From positions 62,001-126,000 of the forward strand of contig JAESUZ010000429.1 of NCBI GenBank assembly GCA_017311185.1: a stretch of DNA of 64,000 nucleotides, written 5' to 3'. Under the pieces are notes generated by a model that saw only the letters and a list, made by a program, of their open reading frames with translations, did not search any database and was not told the origin of the DNA. Shown piece by piece: positions 56,816-64,000 of this stretch. A program made the translations under genes and the position numbers. This DNA comes from Proteles cristata cristata (taxonomy: Eukaryota; Chordata; Mammalia; Carnivora; Hyaenidae). How positions within the stretch are numbered: position 1 is the first letter of the stretch; each line of letters begins with the position of its first letter.

Positions 56816-58130
56816 TGATGGCATAGTTTGGGCACTGGAGGAAGGAGACATGAGCTCCAAACAGAAGGAAGGGAAAGTTCCCAGGTAGAAAGGTGAAACC
56901 ATGATTTGGAAGCAATGACTCTATTCCAGACACTCATGTGTTGGACTGTGTGTGGCATCAGATGGAGGAGAAGGATGGAGTGAGGTATGAGCACTTAGGG
57001 AGGAGGTCACAGTGACAAGGCCCAAGGTGCAGAGTCTATCTATGTTTACCTCATTTTGTATCCATGAGAGCTGAGTGGGGCCAATTCAACATCCCATACT
57101 CCTGTGCTTTTCCTTGGGCCTAAATGTTAAGCTTTTATTGATGCTATAATTTTGGTAGATAATAAGTTATGAATTTTTCCCTTAATCATAATTAAGTTTC
57201 CTTTATATCTGCTTTGTCATTTGCTCCCTAGATTTTTGCCTTCTCTGATATTAATAGAACCAGCCCAACCTCATTTTAGTTAACATTTGCACAATGAGCC
57301 CCCTGATTCCCTTCCCAACTTATCTGTGGCCCATCTGTTTTCCCCTAGAGCTGTAGTGTGGGGGCTGGGGGTATCAGGGGTACTCAGGAGGGAGGAAGGC
57401 TGCAGACATGAATAGAGGCCACCTCTGCTTCCCCTCATACAATCATGTTACCAGGGGTGAATCCTATTTCTAAAGGTGTTATCAGCAACTTTTGGGCATT
57501 TTCTGTCTGTTCTGCAACGCAATTAGAAATTAATAATAGAAACTAGTTTAAAAATCCAAATAATCTCTCTGCTTCTCTCTCTCTTTCTCTCTCTCTGAAA
57601 TAAAAGATTATATAGAAATAAAAATAATGAGAGTGCCTCACAATATAAACCCAAGATCCATATGAAAGGCTGTGCACAGAAGAGATCTAACAGTGTTAAA
57701 CATTATTTAAGAAGAAAGGAAAAGGAAGAACTGAACATTCAGTTAAAGAAGATGGGAAAAGCACTAAATATTTGGGTTCGATTATGAACTGATTATAAGA
57801 AAATATACACACAATCATTTGTTTTTACAAGTTGCCGATATATTTTGTTAAGAATAAGTTACTTTAAAAATTTGAGATGCTCACAGAATACAGACAGAGT
57901 CATCTTGGTACATTTTCTTTCTTTGATTTGTCTCTAAGATATGAGGTTATTGAAGACACTATCTACATATGCAGGAACCTAAAACAGTTGAGAAAAAACT
58001 CTGAAATTAAGTTCTTTTAAAATCAGGCTCTATACTAGAATGTTCGTTTACTGCCATGTGCAAGGTGGCCTAAACTAGTCTGCCTCTATCTCTCTAATGC
58101 CCCAGTGAATTCAGATTCCTATAACAACAG
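56816..58130. other. unclassified sequence
   Basis: No gene. A CT-rich piece at 57565-57600 followed by GAAATAAAAG could be the 3' stub of a 5'-truncated SINE, but is too short to assert. Confidence 0.4.
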
Positions 58131-58171
58131 AGGGGGAGGGAGAGAATGAGGGAGGAAGGGAGGGAGGGCAG

Positions 58172-58217
<46 letters not shown>
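58130..58217 (+). repeat. GA-rich low-complexity tract
   Basis: GGGA and GA units, nearly all purine (two isolated pyrimidines), ending in a (GA)n run. Confidence 0.92.
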
Positions 58218-58296
58218 CAACAATAAAAATATTCAGAAAACAGAAAAAACTGATACATAATTTTAGGATCTAACTTTTAAAGGTAATTTCATTTTA

Positions 58297-58524
58297 TGTT
58301 TTTTAACTTTTTTATTTTTATTTTTGAGAGAGAGAGTGAGAGTGGGCACATGCCCATGTGCATGAGTGGGGGAGGGAGAGAGAGGGAGACACAAAATCTA
58401 AAGCAGGCTTCAGGAACTGAGCTGTCAGCATATATCCTGACTCTGGGGTCAAACTCACAAACTGTAGGATCATGATCTAAGCTGAAGTCAGATGCTCAAC
58501 CAAGTGAGCCACCCAGTAGTCTCC
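58297..58524 (-). mobile_element. diverged SINEC copy
   Basis: Minus-strand SINE with a small palindrome GCACATGCCCATGTGC in the GA-rich part (about 58346) and a decayed head (ACCCAGTAGTCTCC). Confidence 0.9.
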
Positions 58525-58533
58525 AAGAACTAA

Positions 58534-58556
58534 TTTTTTAATGTTTATTTATTTAT

Positions 58557-58588
<32 letters not shown>

Positions 58589-58745
58589 CATGAGCAGAGA
58601 AGGGGCAGAGAGAGAGAATCCCAAGCAGACTCTGTGCTATCAGCACAGAGCCTGACATGGAGCTCAATCTCAGGAACTCTAAGATCATGACCTGAGCTAA
58701 AATCAGGAGTCAGGCACTTAAGCAACGGAGCCACCCAGGCACCCC
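58534..58745 (-). mobile_element. SINEC copy, 'GAATCCCAAG' variant
   Basis: Minus-strand SINE with a (GA)n expansion at 58560-58588 and GAGAATCCCAAGCAGACTC. Possible duplication AAGAACTAA (58525-58533) and AAGAGCTAA (58746-58754). It sits directly beside the preceding SINE in the same orientation. Confidence 0.92.
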
Positions 58746-58759
58746 AAGAGCTAACATTT

Positions 58760-61055
58760 TTAATGAAACATATGGAAGCCACATGAATAGACTATATGTA
58801 GGCAGACTTCACACAAATTATGGCTGACACCTGTTAGACTGTTGACATATTATTTTATATGTGAAGTCACTGTGTATCCTGAGAAAAAATATTACCAAGA
58901 TCTTTAAGGTTTTACTTAGCTTCCTTATACCTTTAATCCAGTTTCATGCATTTCCTGAACTCAGTTCCCTTGACATTCATTGTAATTGATTCCCTACAGC
59001 CTGTCTTGCTTGATCCCCAACCCTATTCACATCCTGTCTTTACCTTGTCTGGCTCCTGGTCCTTCCATTTACTGAATTGGCATCAGTGCAGCCACCAGCA
59101 TGCTGATCTGAGTCCCCTTGGCTAGACCCTCAGCACCATCTAAGAACCTTCTAGGGTGAGAAAGGAGAATAACTAGTCTTAGTTCAGTCCTGAAACCCAC
59201 AATCTAAAACTAGTCTCTTGGAAAGAGTATTTAACCCTTTTCAAAGTGCTGTTTAGACACTAGCTATCTTGTGTGATGTTCTAGTTTCTTCCTGAGGAGA
59301 GTTAATAGGAACACTTTATTGGCAGAAGGGAACCTGTCTTACAACTTGGTTAATGATGTCTGAAAGGAAGGAAATGCTGTTCGCAGATTTATTTTCTAAC
59401 ATATATGAATGGAAACCAAATCAACATTTAGGTAGGGAGCATGTCACTATTAAGGTGACAAATTTAGGTGAGGAAAGCCATCTGGTTAGAAGGTCATCTT
59501 AAGTACAAGGACATCTTTTCAGGCTAATGACATCACTGACTTGCGCATCTAAATTCCTCATGCTTATATTTTCTGCATTTTTATCTTGGCCAACTTTAAC
59601 ACCTCTATGAAACTCTTATTCGAAATGCAGAGAAATCACTTACTTCAAGAATGCTTGCAGGCTTCCTGACAAATTCACCATTGGTCTTTCCTTCCAAGGA
59701 GGGTTTAATAATAAATATGAGTCTCTTAGTGGCAATATCACAGGGCTGATGCTCTTCCCCTCCTGCCTCAGAGCTATGCCCTGACACAGGATATTGTGTG
59801 ACATCCTAACCTTGGCGCGCTGAGCAATTTTTCTGTTTGTGCAGCAGCCTGAATGAATCACTTTATCAGCCTCTAGAGTCAGAGCTACGAGCAGAATTGC
59901 TTAAGGACATTTGAGTCTTCAGCCATCCCACATAAAATGACTTAAAATGGATTCAAAGGGCAAAGTTTTGGTTCTGATGTGAGCAATGGAGTTGGGCCTT
60001 AGAGTTTTTCTCGCCCTTTCAAGTCACAGGGAACTGTGAGTGTGTGGGACGTGACCAGTGACATTCTGGTATGTTGTGATCAGCTGTCTAAATTATTTCA
60101 TTACAAATGAGAGTGAACATTGTTAAGTCTGGGAATTAAATATTTTTAACATAGAGTGAATTGCAGGCTAACTTTTAACAATTTCACTTGTATTGTTTGC
60201 ATTCAGAGAAAAAGAGAAAGTCTAGGGCTGGGAGTAATGGCCCAGAAACCAAGCCTGGTGCTGTGCACCTTTGTCCCTGGAGGTTCACCCATCCTACATT
60301 TTGTGAAAGAGAAGTGCCAGGTAGGCAAACCCCCCCCCCACCCTGAAGTGCCCACTTCTAAGAAGACATCTTTTTGTATCTTCAGAACCTAAATAATCTC
60401 CACTTAACGAGATATTAAAAACAAGTAACAACAATAAAATTTTTTGAGCACCATGAACATTTAAAAACACATGTAAATCTATAAAGAAAATTAATCTATA
60501 ATTCAATGCTATGCTTTCCCTTGGGTGAGTGGATGGGAAGATCTTTTCATAGAAAGATAAGTAAATTAGAGTTAATTAATTAACATGAAAAACCAAGAAT
60601 TCTTTGTTATGTTTTGGCCCTTTGCTGATGTTTTCTTATTAGTTATTTGACCTTGATGAGAGGAAAGCTCTCATTTATAAAATAAGGTAGTTGAGTTAGA
60701 CTGTTTCTAAAATGTCATTAATTACTATGATCATATTCTCATTAAAAAATACAGCACAATTATTTTATGGATGTGCCCAATTTTTCTGTCATACTGATGG
60801 GTCCAAAGATGGTATTATTGTTTTCCATACCTCTAACATATATAAGTGTACTTCCCATTAGAGAAACAAGATTCTTATTGTATCAAGTGAACAAGAATTT
60901 TAAAAATAAGGTCAAAACAAGGCTATGACCATAATAATTACCTAGTATTCTAGGTGATTCTGACAAACAATACCAAAAACATTAATGACTTGCACTTTCC
61001 CCACACTAAGTTGAGTAAAAGCACTAATTTATATTCCATAACTACTAAAAACTCT
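58760..61055. other. long unclassified stretch
   Basis: About 2.3 kb with no SINE and no gene. 59,040-59,110 weakly resembles L2, and 60,630-60,720 (TATTTGACCTTGATGAG) weakly resembles MIR. A C run of ten lies at about 60,330. Confidence 0.4.
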
Positions 61056-61265
61056 ATTTTTAATGTTTATTTTTGAGAGAAAGAAAGAAAGAGAGACAGA
61101 ACATAAGCAGAGGTAGGGCAGAGAGAGAGAGAGAGAGAATCCCAAGTAGGCTCTGCACTGACAGCACAAAGCTCAACACGGGACTTTAACTCATGAAACT
61201 GTGAGATCGTGACTTGAGCAGAAGTCAATAGTTGGACCCTCAATCTACTGAACCACCGAGGCACC
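61056..61265 (-). mobile_element. diverged SINEC copy, 'GAATCCCAAG' variant
   Basis: Minus-strand SINE with GAGAATCCCAAGTAGGCTC and a strongly mutated head ending CACCGAGGCACC. Confidence 0.9.
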
Positions 61266-61671
61266 AAGTTTTTTCTATGATCACAGGACCCAGAGAAGAA
61301 TTGGTTGCATTTTAGTTACAATATAACTAATGATGCATGATCCACAATTTTCAGATCTGATTGTACCCAGTGCTCTGCAGTTTTTTCAAGCATTGTAAGA
61401 TTTTTGGAAACATTACCTAATTTTTCACTATTTTTGCTTAAAATGTTCACTAAAATGCAATGCATGCCAGCATTTAGTTTTGAAATGACCTTATTGGAGT
61501 TATAACTCCAGTTATAACTGAAAACAGAAAAATCTACCATTTACAAAAATGGTTAGATATCATTATATCACATGCACTGATCACACCTTTCAACCTTCAT
61601 TGGCTTGAATTAATAAATACCTAAAAATCACAGGGATCTAACTGTTGGGAGCTAACTCCATGTTTAAAACG

Positions 61672-61705
<34 letters not shown>

Positions 61706-62378
61706 CACAACTGAAAATGAAACATTCAGAGATATATTTACTTAACTTATGTGATGTTTTCTGTTGTATTTCATTAAGAAATGTTTTTATAACCCACTGA
61801 ATTAATTTAACAGCACATTAATGGATGCAACCTTCAGTCTGAAAAACCATAGACTAGAAAGGGAGGCAGACAAGGTCACAGTACTTATGAAGTGTTAGCG
61901 TGTGCATAACAGGACATTCAAAGTTGGCTGCTAGCAAGACAGGGGTCATCTGGGAGTGGAACCATCAGGAGGGTCTACCAGAAAAGCTGTGTTGTGCTGA
62001 TTCTTTGCACGTGCACAGGAAGCAGGGATGTGGGGTGGAGTGTGTGAAGGGACACATGAGATAGGAACACTGCTTACCTTACAGAACATGAACAGTAAAC
62101 AGGTTATCACATCTAAAATTGTGTTTGGGCTCATGGAAGCTGCAGAAAGTGTTAGCTGACCTTCATATTACAGGAGGAGGTTGCATGAAGAAGCCAAAGG
62201 AGGTGAGGGGTTTCTGCTAGTTGGTCTATGGGGTCCACAGAGCAGTCAGGAAACTGTGTCCTGGGGACAGGTCTCACGGTGGCCAGTTCTTGGGGTCTGC
62301 AAGATAAGAATGAGTGTAATATATTTATAAGAGTTAAGATGAGAAGAGAAGGAAGAATATGCAACAGAAACTGTGTGC
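61266..62378. other. unclassified sequence with CA repeat
   Basis: Holds the (AC)n at 61672-61708. GC content rises after about 61,900. No gene. Confidence 0.4.
61672..61708. repeat. (AC)n microsatellite
   Basis: About 18 AC units with one AA interruption. Confidence 0.96.
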
Positions 62379-62440
62379 AGCCAGTAAAGCCTAAAGTATT
62401 TCCTGCCTGGCCCTTTATAAATAAGCTTGCCCTCCCCACT
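62379..62440 (+). mobile_element. hAT-type DNA transposon end
   Basis: 'AGTAAAGCCTAAAGTATTTC', 'CTGCCTGGCCCTTTATAAAT' and 'AAGCTTGCCCTCCCCACTG' match the 3' terminal part of the same hAT family seen at 34361-34640. Confidence 0.65.
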
Positions 62441-63329
62441 GTGAGTGAATCTACGTGTTCCCAAGGTGATGGAGTGAATGTGAAAAGAAGTACACGGAGT
62501 GGTACAAACACCTCCCAAATCCCCAGACCCCCATAGTTTCTCCTTTCCTCTGACTCTGGGGGACATTGTGCCTTGCTGCCCAAGTTCCCATCCAGATTAA
62601 GGATCTTATTCTCTAGCAACAGGAGCGGCTGCTGAAGGCCCAGAGTGGGACTTCCTTCTGGGAACTGTCCTGCAGCAACAAGTAGCCTCCAGTTCCCAGG
62701 TGAACTGCCTTCCAGGGAGCAGTCAGAAGCCAGCAAGTGGTTAGAATCTGGAGAGGAACCTGGAGCCTGGTGTCCTGTCCCAATCGGGGATACTGTGCTG
62801 GGCAATGGGAGTCCCAGACTTCCTCTTGAGAACTTCATTCAATCGTGTCACATGCCAGTCTCTCCTTTTGCCCAAGCTGTTTCCCTCAATTCCTTCCACG
62901 AGCTTTGTTCCTGAGAATCGTCCCTACAAAAGTCCTACATATAAACTCTCAGAGTCTGTTCCCTGAAGGAACCATACTAGGATGTGGGTGTCAACAGTGG
63001 TGCAAGGAAGCAGGCCAGACAATGGGATGTTGGAGCTGTGTTGGGGAAGTTAGCAATCAAAGTGGAGGTACTGATGGCCTCAGCCTGTTGCAGTGGTATG
63101 GCTGGTGACATTTTCCTGGGTTGAACTGGGATGGAGTAGCTCCACAAAGGACACATATGTTGGTGAGGATCACAGTTTCTCAGAAGCCTTGACAAAATAG
63201 AGGCCTGCATGAACCTAGAACATAGGTTTTTATCCTCAAGGTTAATCAGTTCCTACAGCTTCTGGATGTCCACTGACAGTGTCACAGGTCAACACCAAGT
63301 TCAGGATGGCACCTCCTTTACTTGGGCCA
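62441..63329. other. GC-richer unclassified sequence
   Basis: GC-rich compared with the rest of the window. A 228-codon minus frame (62152-62838) is the longest open frame in the window. It crosses the hAT end, and overlapping frames are open on both strands, so composition explains it better than a gene. 63,000-63,330 may already belong to the ERV-L-like remnant. Confidence 0.4.
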
Positions 63330-64000
63330 ATCAGTTACTGGGAGGCAGGTTAATTTATCCGACACTTTCTGTCCTGGAAAGGGCAGGCATTTACCTTGAC
63401 TTGAACTGACACGTATTCTGAATATTTTTTTCTTTTATTTTCAGACTCTCAATTATACCTACTGGAAAATAGTGGTTTCTATCAACACATGGCTCCATAT
63501 CAAACCAGGGCAAGGAACCCATTTTGAGGAAAGGAAAATGCATCTGCAAGTTGTATTTGCTCTGCACATGCAACACAGCAGAGGAATGCCCTTGGGAGGG
63601 TTTAGCTGAGGTGACAGTGTGGTAATGAGTCCTTCCTAGGATGGGATGCCATTCTCTGAGGCTGAACAGATACCCTCACAACAGAGGCTGTTGTTGGCCA
63701 GCAGGTAGAACCCTGAAGCCAAAGAACTACTGGTGAATACAGGAGTGACCTTGCTCACCATTGCTTCTAGAGACCCACTGAGGGATCCATGCTTCCCAAA
63801 TCTGTAGCCCTGGACCCGTGTGTCTAGAGGTCCTCGTTCCAGAGGGGGCTCTCCCACGGGGGGACACAAGTGTTCATTAAACCTGGAGTCTCCTGTCACA
63901 GTCCACCATTTGTGCCAAGAGACCAGCAAGTAAGGAAAGAGATCAGCATCCTGCCAGTAGGGACTAACCCTGTTTGTTTCCTGTGCATGATAAAGATGGG
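63330..64000 (+). pseudogene. ERV-L-like pol remnant (integrase region), cut by window end
   Basis: From about 63,350 the plus strand follows the 3' half of an endogenous ERV-L pol gene. 'TGACACGTATTCTGAATAT' near 63408 corresponds to the start of the integrase core. 'CATTGCTTCTAGAGACCCAC' near 63760, 'CTAGAGGTCCTCGTTCCAGA' near 63824 and 'CTCCCACGGGGGGACACAAG' near 63851 correspond to its C-terminal part. Stops and frameshifts are frequent and the middle of the integrase core is deleted. It is an ancient, non-functional relic. It continues beyond the right edge. Confidence 0.62.

Noticed and set aside
57565..57610. 5'-truncated SINE
   Set aside because: Only a CT-rich stretch and GAAATAAAAG are present; too little to separate from simple sequence.
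981..61265. tRNA genes suggested by A and B boxes
   Set aside because: These boxes lie inside SINEs. The cloverleaf is not preserved and the same body and CT-rich tail follow each one, so they are tRNA-derived retroposons.
1..64000. An undescribed multi-gene system, operon, CRISPR array or phage
   Set aside because: No operon-like gene run, no ribosome-binding sites and no regularly spaced repeats with unique spacers. The sequence is carnivore nuclear DNA full of SINEs and LINEs.

Overview
This is AT-rich, repeat-dense mammalian nuclear DNA from a carnivore, most likely a cat-family (felid/feliform) genome. The main evidence is about 28 copies of a tRNA-Lys-derived carnivore SINE with the cat-type body ('GCTGACAGCTCAGAGCCTGGAGCC', split here as GCTGACAGCTC + AGAGCCTGGAGCC), a CT-rich 3' part and an A-rich tail. 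L1, MIR, L2, hAT, Tigger and MaLR/ERV-L remnants are also present. I find no convincing protein-coding gene, no functional RNA gene and no CpG island. The window reads as a gene desert or a very large intron. Long open frames lie in repeats or look like chance.

Layout. 1-5.4 kb: degenerate L1 ORF1-type remnant, SINEs, a MIR and a tail-to-tail SINE pair. 5.4-11 kb: two local duplications (45 bp, and a perfect 82 bp one carrying a TG repeat) and an old plus-strand L1 ORF2 remnant. 11-19 kb: LTR-like segments, a MER20-like element, an L1 remnant and a SINE-in-SINE nest. 22.4-25.7 kb: a long minus-strand L1, 5'-truncated in the reverse transcriptase region, holding a second L1 whose own 5' part is inverted (twin-priming architecture) between 13-bp target-site duplications. 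28-32 kb: old L1 pieces and an unexplained GC-rich patch. 33-37 kb: an 85-nt homopurine tract, a hAT remnant, an LTR-like repeat and three consecutive SINEs. 39-47 kb: MIR, L2 and MLT1-like pieces, the youngest-looking SINE (43.8 kb, perfect 18-bp duplication) and a Tigger-type element. 50-55 kb: an old interspersed repeat split by a SINE, a 31-bp minisatellite, more SINEs and an L2. 55-64 kb: SINEs, microsatellites, a hAT end, GC-richer sequence and an ERV-L-like pol remnant running off the right edge.

Nothing here works as an operon or pathway. The interest lies in insertion history, very recent duplications, hairpin-forming rearrangements and candidate polymorphic loci. Repeat names come from recognising consensus features by eye. 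Boundaries are approximate unless a target-site duplication is quoted.
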